From Crossaster papposus (lineage: Eukaryota > Echinodermata > Asteroidea > Velatida > Solasteridae): 64,000 nt of DNA. Location of the stretch: positions 1 to 64,000 of the forward strand of contig JBAIAA010000741.1 in assembly GCA_037893245.1 (NCBI GenBank), in the 5' to 3' direction. Every line of letters starts with the position of its first letter. Within the stretch, counting starts at the first letter, position 1. The position numbers were made by a program, and so were the translations under genes. Below, piece by piece: positions 46,313 to 56,700 of this stretch. The notes under the pieces are model-generated. The model was not told the origin of the DNA and searched no databases. It was given only the letters and a program-made list of their open reading frames with translations.

Positions 46313-46777
46313 CGATAAAGTCTTCCAGATTGTGCGGATCGAGTTTCAAGCGGTGGGAGTCGATTATGCTATGTATGAACGCATAGATCTTAGCGTAATC
46401 AGCTCGCATCTGTTTTAGCTTCGACTTGAAAAAAGGCATGCGTTTGAAAACGCTGCGAGTCAACAGCACGATTCCACCAGTTCCTGTCGATACGATCGCT
46501 TGACTCAACATGGCCAAAAGTCGCTTGAAGTCTTGATCGTCGTAATCGTAGCGTTTCCCGAACACGACAGAGCAGATGACGTTGGACACAGCGCTGCCGA
46601 ACAGGGGTTTTGGGTTGAAGGGTTTGCCGTGGAACGCAGACATTTCCTTAAGTAACTCCTCGCCCTCGATTCTGATCTGATCTTCGAAACTCGACTTGCC
46701 CACGCCCAAACTGCGGAGGACATTCAAGCTGAATCTGCGCATTTCGATCCATGGTTCTCCCGAGGTCCCCGATACGC
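46308..46777 (-). pseudogene. Cytochrome P450 exon 2, cut by LINE sequence
   Basis: An acceptor (TTTTATCCAAG) at 46778 opens an exon that joins exon 1 in phase (G|GC). It encodes GVSGTSGEPWIEMRRFSLN, which is the helix C W-x-x-x-R-R-F signature of CYP2-clan enzymes. Next come NVICSVVFGKRYDYDDQDF and finally NLEDFIDAY before helix I. At that point the reading frame runs into LINE sequence and stops 22 codons later. The I-helix, ExxR and heme-binding Cys loop are not found downstream on this strand. The gene looks truncated. Confidence 0.8.
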
Positions 46778-47764
46778 CTTGGATAAAATATATGAGGAAT
46801 TACAAAATAGTAAACTCTTTTTTGATTTGTATATTTCAGGTCGCATTCCAGTCAGACAAGCACTGTTTACAACATTTGTTATCCTTTTCAAAAAAATTGA
46901 CAATAAAGTGTAAATAAAGATTGTTTCCTGCTACTATAAAGGTTATCATCTTTCGGGAATGGCGTCGGCCCATCCTCATTTTGCTGATCGACTAAGCCCA
47001 AGTCCCACTATATAGAACATACGATTTCCTACGACCAGTTCAGGGCCGGTCGCGTGGATATTTCCTGCGATTTGAGCCTATAGCAGTCACATTGTAAGCA
47101 TCGTGCGATCCTAATTATTGTTGCCGACTGGTACCACTACTAATTGCACGACTGTCGCACGACTACCCAAGACTACGCAGGGTGGGCCTATAATTATGAG
47201 CTGTAATTAGTTCCTGGCTATACAACCAGATGTTTCGACTGCATGGCTGTTAGTCTAGCCCTAGACCCTTGTGTTATTTCGGCGCCCACCACGCGCGCAG
47301 ATTCGTTAACGCTGACTCTTTTTCAAATCCCGGCTTCGTGTGCGTTCTGGTCTCACGCATGCGTAGTTTACAAAATGCGGCTGGATCCATGTTCGCACTG
47401 GAGCCGACGTTTGACAAACGTACATGATTTTGGATTCCCCTAAGGGTCTAGCACTAGTTGGCAATCAATTGTTAACTTTAACCTTAGTTTTCGACGATTC
47501 TCCCTCGCTTTTCTGAGGGATCCAATCAGCGACCGAGTTTGAGCCTCATCATGAATTATTCATTATACACAAATACAGGATATGACTGGGTATGTGTACA
47601 CAAGACAGTGTACATGTAATGTACATTGTACATGTACAGTGTATGTGATGGCGACTGTATGCACGTATAGTATGCATTGCGCGAAATATGCAGACTTAAT
47701 AGCATTGTGTGGCCGATCTTCCGGGGCAGTGCTACTACTAGTGCAAGCTAGCTGCAGCCGCCAA

Positions 47765-50130
47765 CCGGCGCGGCCTTAGTCTTTGGGCAAGACGTTGCTT
47801 AATTCGCAGCCACGAGAGGGCGCTATCGCGAAAAACCATCATCACTCGCCATCCTGTCCGTAACAACGTCTTTGGAATTACGTCGAGGTAGAGATATGCG
47901 CACGCACCTGCTTAGCCTAATGAATGCAGCGTACATTACGTACTTTGCATAAACATACATATGCATAGGTCTAACACCCTGACTCAACTTCTCATTGCAT
48001 CTGGATGTACATGTACATGTACATGTGTGTGTACACATGTATACGTGTATTGTACACAAATGTACATGTACATGTACATACTGTACACATTATCATCAAA
48101 CGTGTTCAACGTTATTCGTGAAAATGGAAGACTTTTTGGTACATATTAATTAGGGTCATCTCTTGCCAACAAGTTTTAAAGGCAGAATCCGTTTGGTATT
48201 TTGAAAATGACAACGATCCCCTTAAAATATATTTATTTTCATTAATTTCTTTAGTCATAAATTCAGGACGAATTTCACCTTTGCAATTTATTTTTCAAAT
48301 TTCTTTTTAGGATCTGTATACACCCTTCACATACACGGATCGCCAACTCGTAGTCAATCGCAAGCATCCGTAAATAACTCGTTGGTATCCGTAAATAATT
48401 CGTCACAACTCGCCACAACTCGCAGACACAAAAAAATCTTACGATTGTCCACGGTTTGAGTTTTCCGTAAATAACTCGTAAAAAGCTTGTAACAATCCGT
48501 AAGTATCGTAAACCACTCGCAACAACACGTAATTATCCGTAAACTGCTCGCAAAAATCCGTAAATGACTCTTAACAATTTTTTTTAACAATTTGTTACGG
48601 TTAGTTTACGGATTATTACGAGTGCTTACGTGTTGTTAACGATTTCATTCGGGTCGTGTTACGATGGCTTTACGGATTGTTACGAGTTATTACGAGCACT
48701 TTAATAATAAATACGTATATTTTACGAATGATTGTACATGTACATTGAGATTTGCAGGATTTATATATTTTTTGGCAACAAATCCTGAGGACTCGTAAAT
48801 ACTTGTAACTAACTCGTAACTATTCGTAACAACACGTAAACAGGTCGTAAAATGCTCGTAAGTTGCTCGTAGTTATCCGTGACAACTCGTAACAAATCGT
48901 GGAATTTTGACGTAAATACATGGCAATAACTCGTAATAATCCGTAATAAACCGTAAATAGCCCGTAATAACTCGTAACAACACTTAAATCAGTCGTAAAA
49001 CTGGCCAAATCGTAAGGATCCAGGAACGATCTGTGAATCTGTGCGATCCGTAAAGACTCGTAAGAAAAATCCGTGTATGTGAAGGGGGTATCAGTAACCC
49101 AACTTCTCAAAGGAAACAATTTTGCTTACGTAATTATGTGCCTTTTCATATAATTTTAAAATTGCCCCCCCCCCCCTCCTTTGTGGTCGCCATTGTGCTA
49201 TTGCGGAATATTCTGGATTTTTTCATGATTCTTTGTAGGTTTTTAGGGAATAGGGGGGGGGGGGGGCGTTAGGTAAGTACTAGAGTGTATTGGTGGTATA
49301 TGGTGGTCTAAGGGTAGTCCCTTGGTCTCATCATATCGTGCTGGGTATATTACTGGGCTAAGCAAGCTTCAGGGTAATCATCAATTAATTCTTACTAAAA
49401 TATTCCCACAGACTTTTATGCAATTTAAGCTGCAGCCAAGGAATTCGGACATGGCCTATTTTTCAGAGGGGAAAACTATAATTAGTATTAGACACATTTT
49501 ATCTTTACACTGCAGTTGCCAATTTAGTCATTCTAATTGAGTTTCATACAAAGCAGCAAACAGCGACATTTAGAGTGCTGTTTGTTAATTCTTTTTGGCC
49601 TCAAATGAAATTCAAAATACATGTGTGAATCATTTTCAAAATTTAATTCTTTGATAACACTTGCAATTGAGGTACATGTAAGATTAGGATTAGGAATGTA
49701 TTCCTACCTCAATGCACTTATAATAAAGGTTAAATTTATCCAAATCACTAGAAATAAACATGATGTCCATAAATTAAACGCAGATTAAACACCATCGCCT
49801 AGGTTTCCTGTCCGCTCCTTCTGCCATCTCGGAGCCCACCGTGCACACGGAGAAAACCGTGCTGGCGACTTTCTGATGACTCGTGTGAGTATCTCGGTAC
49901 TTGCTACCTGACCTATTCTATACTAGCTGTCGTATGTGCGCGTGCGCGAAGAACAAATTTCCTAAATAGCGCATGCGCACTAGTTTTTTACCGTTTTCGG
50001 TAAAAAATTTTACGTAATTCCAAAGACGTTGTTACGGACAGGATGGCGAGTGATGATGGTTTTTCGCGATAGCGCCCTCTCGTGGCTGCGAATTAAGCAA
50101 CGTCTTGCCCAAAGACTAGCGCGGCCTGGA
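47765..50130. repeat. Inverted repeat pair, about 120 bp, 2.1 kb apart
   Basis: Arm 47765-47885 (GTCTTTGGGCAAGACGTTGC to AACGTCTTTGGAATTACGT) is matched by arm 50012-50130 in reverse complement with very few differences. It may represent the ends of one nested element. Confidence 0.8.
48321..49088. mobile_element. TIR element with internal ACTCGTAA repeats
   Basis: CCCTTCACATACACGGAT at the left mirrors ATCCGTGTATGTGAAGGG at the right. The 770-bp interior is built from dozens of degenerate (A/T)C(T/C)CGTAAnnA phrases on the plus strand at both flanks, with the inverted form (TTACGAG) in the centre. Confidence 0.7.
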
Positions 50131-50438
50131 CGCATTGTACCGTACCGATCTTGTCGAGTCCCGCTGCAGCATCTCGTTATAATGTGGTGCCGCGGAGAAC
50201 GGAAGGTTTTTTTTTTATTCCACAAGTGTATCGAACCATAGAGAAAGAAACAGATCGAAGTCGAACGTACGTCATTTTGGCTACGTTTCCCTGAAATCAA
50301 AGGAAACATTATCATTCGTTTCGTGGTTTCACTCATCACAAATTTAAACACCAAAGACAAATACCTCTGCACCCGCAGTCACAAATAATGGGCAGCCATG
50401 ATTTGCTGTGTCGATGTACAATATACATGTACACACAT

Positions 50439-50575
50439 ACACAGGTCAATCGCGGCGAGTCTGGACATGTGTACACAGGTCAATCGCGGCGAGTCTGGAC
50501 ATGTGTACACAGGTCAATCGCGGCGAGTCTGGACATGTGTACACAGGTCAATCGCGGCGAGTCTGGACATGTTTT
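50439..50575 (+). repeat. 34-bp minisatellite, four copies
   Basis: Units of ACACAGGTCAATCGCGGCGA followed by GTCTGGACATGTGT repeat with exact 34-base period (starts at 50439, 50473, 50507 and 50541). The unit is not a multiple of three, so all three frames stay open across it by chance. Confidence 0.95.
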
Positions 50576-51395
50576 GCGCGACACAATAACCCTCAGGTCT
50601 GCACGTATTTGCTTAACCGTCCATCATTATCACGTGATATGAATACTGCATATATTACAATAGTCTGACCACGCCCACGATGTGCCAACTTGTCCAAGAC
50701 CTTCGACAGGGTCCAATTCACGGGTGGGGGTTCGTCGTGAAATAGCGCCCTCTATAACATCGGTGGTTTGTGTCAGTGATCGCGAAATAAACAACACGAA
50801 GGTCTTGGAACCAAGACTACATGGCTGTGACCACATGACTGATCGTGCGACCGTTGACTGACTGCAACCGGTCTTGACCAATCGGGCGACATGGTGCGAC
50901 TATAAATAGGCTAAAGGGCATGCAGACGATCGATCTTGGGCACTCGCACGGTCGATGAAGGACAACTCACGCGCCGTGGAGCCTCGCACGACTAGTCTTG
51001 CTAAGTCGTACAACTTGTCGTGCAATCAGGTCGATCTATACTCGCACGACAAGTCGTGCTAGTATAGTCATGGAGGAATAAGAGTAGTCGTGCAAGTCGT
51101 GCGATCAGCCACGACAATAAAGGACCACCCGAGACTTGTTCCATGACCATTGCACGACCGTCACAGACAAATGAAGACTATTAGACGGTGACAAGATCCG
51201 ACTACATCAGTCGCAGCCAGGCTTTTTAACAAGATCAAAAACCTCTCTGCGACTGATTTCGGTTGTGCGAATATCCAAGACTAATAACGACCACCCAAGA
51301 CTTGTGGCACGACTTTTCTGCGACTGCCTGCAATTTCCAGTCGCAGCCAGTCGTATAGGTTGTCCTAGTGGGACTTGGGCTTTAGGCGTGCTTAC

Positions 51396-51750
51396 CAGCT
51401 CCTAAAACTCCAGGTGGCCTATCATTCAACTGTGGGTGTTGAAATGCCGCCTTGGTCGACTTGAAATCATCTAAAATCACCACAGTAGTGTTGAGCAGGC
51501 TGACTCGGAACACCGGGCCGTACCATTCAGCGTACTTCCCAAGAACCTGATGGGGCTGCAAGCCCCGTCTTAGCCCCCAAACGAAGGCCAGAAGAGATCC
51601 GATGATCGGTAGTGTCCGGGGACCGGGAGGGAGGTTAGTTGCTGGCCGGCGGAAAAACCAACGGAGAACTAGTAAAAGGAGAAGGACGAACGGTAAAACA
51701 ACTCGTGCGATGCCTGAAACAAACCACAGCAAATTCATAACCACTCCCAT
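51396..51750 (-). CDS. Cytochrome P450 exon 1 (CYP2-clan, microsomal), gene broken downstream
   Basis: The start ATG at 51750 opens an N-terminal anchor helix (about residues 5-33, with LPFVLLLLLVLRWFF). Next come a basic stop-transfer stretch and the proline hinge LPPGPRTLPIIGS of microsomal P450s. The A-helix region and beta-sheet 1 follow (YGPVFRVSLLNTTVVILDD), and the exon ends PPGVLGAG at donor GTAAGC, phase 1. Such enzymes are ER-bound monooxygenases for lipids or xenobiotics. The next exon (46777) joins in phase, but the catalytic half is missing from the window. The product is therefore at best an N-terminal fragment of about 270 residues. Confidence 0.85.
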
Positions 51751-51853
51751 TTTGTTCTGCTAAAAGTTATAGTGTTTTTTTTTCAGTCTGAATTACGAGT
51801 CTAAATGGAGGAATAAGAAGTTGAATAAATATAGTCCGACCTGCATGTGCGAC

Positions 51854-51860
51854 TTTTATA
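51854..51860 (-). promoter_or_regulatory. TATA box of the P450 gene
   Basis: TATAAAA on the minus strand lies about 104 bases upstream of the P450 start codon. A start site about 30 bases downstream would leave a 5' UTR of about 75 bases. It is consistent with a regular inducible P450 promoter. Confidence 0.45.
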
Positions 51861-52596
51861 TCTGCCGTATCGTTGATTGTTATCATAAATCAAAGTCTGT
51901 TTGATTTATCTATTTAGGTATGATATTTGGTATGGTATATGTTATTTACATTATCACGTTGTAACCCAAAGGTCAAATTGCATGATAATTTACAATATTA
52001 AAAACATCAAAATCAAAGTAAACATAAATTAAACAAATTAAGAAAAACCCATATGAGTTAGTTAAGAATCTAAAAAAATAAATTACAAATATGTACCTTG
52101 CACCTACTTGTAGATTTGGTTTAACCAAAGGTCGTTTTAGGTGAAAAAAATCGACCCCTATAACGCCACTGCGCTTGACCTATATTATCTTTCCCCCACA
52201 AAATGACGGAGGCCTTGGGAGAATGTGGGAACAATCATTATATGACCCGAGGACCTGAGCCAAGTCCTCGGTAGGCTTTTGTGCATGTACAACTGTGAGC
52301 TGTTGGGAAAAAGGGACCAAAGAAAGGGAACAAACCGTGCAGGTCCTCACAAGTATTAGCACGGGTAACTACATCTCAGATTCTACAAGTACGTCAGACG
52401 CCGTTGATATACCCAGCACGATATGAGATCGAGGGGCTCCCCCTGCTGTCCCCCATACCAAGACACTCTCTAAATTATTGTTACCTAACGCACCCCCCCC
52501 CCCCCCCTCTCAGAACTGGCTTTATTTATTTATTGAGGTTATAACTCAACAAATTATGACAGAAAAAAATACATAAAACTAAAACAGTTGATTTAA

Positions 52597-52870
52597 AGGT
52601 AGGATACACCATTTGCAGATATCGAAAATAATGATTGTAGGCATACAGCAAAATGATGGCGCTAGATATCCTGTAATTGTTCCGCCAAATTGAATTTTAT
52701 TTAAAATCAATCACGATCGCCGGACGGCAATCGCGAAAAAAAAGGCCAACATAAGATCAGAGGAAGTGCTTGACGCCGGTTGAAAACGAACTCTGTTTTT
52801 CTTGTTTGTTTCAGCATCCATGATTGTAAAACGTCTTTACTATAAAACACAACCCCCCCAGATCCACCAA
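52597..52870 (+). mobile_element. MITE-like repeat (GGATACACCATTTGCAGATA family)
   Basis: It begins GGATACACCATTTGCAGATATCG and is the reverse-orientation counterpart of 43690-44010. Its right part, TACTATAAAACACAACCCCCC, is partly mirrored just downstream (GGGGTTGTATTTTATAGTA at 52927-52945). Confidence 0.6.
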
Positions 52871-52959
52871 TTCCGGATAAATACACCATTGGTAATTGCT
52901 TGAATTATCATGAATAGGTGGATTTGGGGGTTGTATTTTATAGTAGGCCCTAACCAGGG

Positions 52960-53145
52960 GCGGATCCAGGAATTTCGGTTAGAGGGGGCGCCAAAAATTG
53001 TCAACATAATATATTGGGAGAAGATATGGGAGCGCAGGAGGCGCGAAGCCCCAACGCCGAGATCTTCTCAATCTTCTCGAGATTTTTTTAGGGGGGGGCG
53101 CGCGCCGGGTGCGCCCCCCCCCCCCCTGGATCCGCGCATGCTAAC
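52960..53145. mobile_element. MITE with GGGGCGGATCCAGG ends
   Basis: AGGGGCGGATCCAGGAATTT at the left is mirrored by CCTGGATCCGCGC at the right, about 185 bp apart, with G and C runs inside. It is non-coding. Confidence 0.65.
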
Positions 53146-53326
53146 GATCGTTTAACTGGCCTGTCCGAAGTGCAATCATGGATGGTGAGAAAAGCAAGAA
53201 AAACGGCGTTCGTTTTCAACCGGCTAACATTTTACAGGCTTATTTTCCCTGAGGTCCCAATTAGGAGGACAAAATATCCTAGACGGTACAGACTACTATA
53301 ACCAGGACGGAAAACCTTTATAACAC

Positions 53327-53327
53327 C

Positions 53328-53357
<30 letters not shown>
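53327..53357 (+). repeat. Poly-C tract
   Basis: A run of about 30 C residues followed by a C-rich stretch lies about 350 bases upstream of the RRM gene start codon. Its length is likely variable or inexact. Confidence 0.9.
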
Positions 53358-53358
<1 letters not shown>

Positions 53359-53708
53359 CCCCTCCTCCCCGCCCACCCCCCACCCACACCAACTACCCCC
53401 GGATGCCCCGGAAAGATTTACCGCGCGCCAAATTTCGTCCCTGGTTATTCTTCTGGAAACCCGTACTCCTCTATAGTCTGAAAATTGATTGAGATTTTTT
53501 GATGTGTCAGAGCACTACGAACAATCTGGTTTCCAGACGTATCGCACGCGGATCGATATATCGTGTACTTATCGTGTACGTAGCGCACACCATACCATTA
53601 CCAGCACTACATACATTGTACTTTGGTGTTTTTGCAGGTATCTTCATTCAAAATTCGTGTATGAATCTTGTTCTCAACAAGCCAGGCACAAGACATAGAA
53701 GAGACAAT

Positions 53709-53725
53709 ATGGGCGAAGAACCAGG
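53709..53725 (+). CDS. Start exon of the RRM gene (17 coding nt)
   Basis: ATG GGC GAA GAA CCA GG before donor GTACGG gives MGEEPG with phase 2, exactly what the exon at 57904 requires. The context ACAATATGG has A at -3. The upstream 200 bases would be 5' UTR and promoter. The 4.2-kb first intron is repeat-filled. Confidence 0.6.
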
Positions 53726-56700
53726 GTACGGTGTAATTGTAACGTTGTTTAAATAAATTTAAGGCCCTGCCGAAGTCTAAGAAAAAGAAAAATTAATGTT
53801 GCTGAAAATGTACTGTCGCCGGCCGAGTGCATGCAATTGAGTCTGTGCGGCTACGGCACTGTTGTCTATGGCCCAGCACTACACTCTGTGCTGGGCTTCC
53901 ACGGTAAGCCAGGCATACCGCGAACAGTGCCAAAAACGTCGGATTTTGTTTTCATTTTTTCTTGGAAATCATTCGGTCTCAAACTCTGCATGCAGGTTTA
54001 CTTGCCATAGTTAGCGCATCGATATTTCGCCAAAAATTGAAACTTTTTTGTGGTTCCGTCTGGTGTAATTTGTCTCCAAGTCTAAATCTGCGATTTAATT
54101 TAAACTAAAAAAAAGAATTCGCGATAAACGCAAAAACAATATTGTTATTGCGTTTATCACGATCTTTATTTTTTTACTCCACTCTAGATCGCAGATTTAG
54201 AGACAAATTACACCAGACCGAACCCCGGAAAAGTCCTAATTTTGGCGAAATATCAATGTGCTATGGCAAGTGAAGTGAACCTGCATGCCGAGGTTGAGAA
54301 CGAATGATTTCACTGAAAAAATGAACAAATTCCGACGTTCTTTGCACTGTTTGCGGTATAGCCTACAGCACAGAGTGTACTCTGTCTCTAGACTAGTGCG
54401 GGGCCTAGACCCAATAATTGGGGCGTTTTCACTCCTTTTTCGAATTTTTGATTTTGTCTGTCGTTCTACGCCCCAACCGTTGTAAAGCATGGTGCCAATT
54501 AAAAATCCAGTTGTGACCACAAGTTGACAAAAACATGCCAAATACCTGACAATGTATATTGGAAAGCGCACACTGGCTTCTATACATAAGAAGAACTATT
54601 ATGGCTTTATTGGTACTCACGGTTATTTGGGGTTGCAAATCCGAGCAATTTTGACCAGCTTTTAAAAACAATGATGCCTATAACGTCGCGGTCTAAACTA
54701 CATAGACGTCCCGACAGCACCCGACTCACGTAAAGAGCACACTATGCGAAGACGGGGGACACGACAATGGCTTTTCGAGCGACCACCAACGACTGTTTTA
54801 TGGTGCAAGAGCGCAGGCTTGCATCGCTGCACTGTATAATGCGTGTGCGCGCGTAGCGGTACTTGTACAAAATAATGCAAATTCGTATTGAAAATGAACC
54901 GGGCTGATGGCTGGCAAGTGGCACACGATCAGGGGCCAATTTCACGGAGCTGCTAAGCACAAAAATTTGCTTAGCATGAAAATGTGTCCTTGGTAAAAAC
55001 AAGGTTACAGACCAAATGTTCACGTAATCTTTATTGTTTTTGATTGATAATCGGCTGGTTTTTTGCTTAGCATAAAAAAAACGTAGAATTTTGGCTGATA
55101 AATTGTTTTTAATGAGCAAGATGTTTTTGTGCTAAGCAAATTGTTGTGCTTAGCAGCTCCGTGAAATTGGCCCCTGATCGTGTGCCAGCCATCAGCCCGG
55201 TTCATTTTCAATACGAATTTGCATTATTTTGTAAAAGTACCGCTACGCGCGCACGCGCATGCGCGCTATACAGTGCAGCGATGCAAGCCTGCGCTCATGC
55301 ACCATAAAACAGTCGTTGGTGGTCGCTCGAAAAGCCATTGTCGTGTCCCCCGTCTTCGCATAGTGTGCTCTTTACGTGAGTCGGGTGCTGTCGGGACGTC
55401 TATGTAGTTTATATAGACCACGATGTTATAGGCATCATTGTTTTTAAAAGCTGGTCAAAATTGCTCGGATTTGCAACCCCAAATAACCGTGAGTACCAAT
55501 AAAGCCATAATAGTTCTTCTTTAACATGTACTTGTATAGAAGCCAGTGTGCGCTTTCCAATATACATTGTCAGGTATTTGGCATGTTTTTGTCAACTTTT
55601 GTGGTCACAACTGGATTTTTAATTGGCACCATGCTTTACAACGGTTGGGGCGTAGAACGACAGACAAAATCCAAAATTCGAAAAAGGAGTGAAAACGCCC
55701 CAATTATTGGGTCTATGCGGGGCCATACGTCCATCTGTAGGCCATACGTCCATCAGTGCAAAAAACCCGAATTTTTTTTCACTTTTTGTCATGGAAATCA
55801 TTCGGTCTCAAACTTGGCATGCAGGTTCATTTATAGCGCATCGATATTTCGCCAAAATTAGGATTTTTCCAGGGTTTCGTCTGGTGTAATTTGTCTCTAA
55901 ATCTGCGAACCACGGAAAAGAACTAATTAATTTTGGCGAAATATCGATGTGCTATGGCAAGTGAACCTGCATGCCAAGTTTGAGACCGAATAATTTCCAT
56001 GAAATAAGTGAAACAAATCCTGTTTATTTTTGCACAGATGGACGTATGGCCTACAGCACAGAGTGAACTCTAGGGCCATAGACTAGGGCTAGGAGGAGTA
56101 GGACTAGCATGGAGAGCATAGTCCGAGTTATCTGACTCTAGTTTAGTTATTGCTTTGTTAACATTTGGACATCATCTGGCGCTACTACTAGAGTCCGAGG
56201 GAGTACAACATGCATCAGGCCAAATGTCTGGTTCAAAATGTTGCCAAAATCCAAAAAAATACTTAACAAAATACCTCAAAATCCCCTAAATCGCGTTCCA
56301 TATGTGTCCAAAATCATCATAATGGGCTTCGGGGGGGGGGCTCACGATCAATTCTTGACCTGCAAATTCAGGAAATTCAACGACAGTATTCAATACTGCA
56401 CACTTTTTGTTCGCCATTATTTTGAACAATCGCATACCGACCACACCACTATACGGAGGGGTGCTCTGCAATGTCGCAGGTCAGTGTATCGCGCGCGCGA
56501 CACGATACACTGACGTGTGACATCGCTGAGCAGCCCTGTGTATATATATCATATCATCTCAATGAAGGTCAATCAGTGAAAACAAGTTGAAAAGACATGA
56601 ATCTGGGACTGAGAAACAATTCCAATTTGTTTAGGAAATACATGTAGTAAGAAAATTGTCTTGACTCTCTATAGACTTTGTACATGACCTCTGAAGTAGC

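Larger units (their letters stand above)
46994..51382. mobile_element. Possible 4.4-kb TIR-bounded composite element
   Basis: AAGCCCAAGTCCCACTA at the left is the exact reverse complement of TAGTGGGACTTGGGCTT at the right. Both ends continue into regions rich in TCGCACGAC and CCAAGACT words. No clear target duplication and no transposase are seen. The 17-bp match could be a composite or nested fold-back element. Confidence 0.5.
46778..51395. other. P450 intron 1 filled with repeats
   Basis: This 4.6-kb intron is nearly all repeat: outer 17-bp inverted ends (46994-47010 and 51366-51382), an inner 120-bp inverted pair (47765-47885 and 50012-50130), a TIR element with CGTAA repeats (48321-49088), TACATGTACA-rich stretches near 47590-47640 and 48005-48080, and a 34-bp minisatellite (50439-50575). 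No supported exon is present. Confidence 0.7.
51865..53480. other. Intergenic region between divergent P450 and RRM genes
   Basis: No exon is supported. It contains a degraded CAGCACGATATGAGATC MITE end (52408-52520), a MITE-like unit (52597-52870), an element with GGGGCGGATCCAGG ends (52960-53145) and a long poly-C run (53327-53357). Confidence 0.6.

Noticed and set aside
45503-46742. A P450-reverse transcriptase fusion protein
   Set aside because: The two frames differ across the junction, and the P450 frame stops 22 codons into the LINE.
46994-51382. A complete autonomous DNA transposon
   Set aside because: The ends are inverted, but no transposase-like frame or clear target duplication is visible inside.
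54236-55861. Several 60-125 aa frames within the palindrome chain
   Set aside because: They occur as mirror pairs on both strands because of the inverted duplication. They have no recognisable domain.
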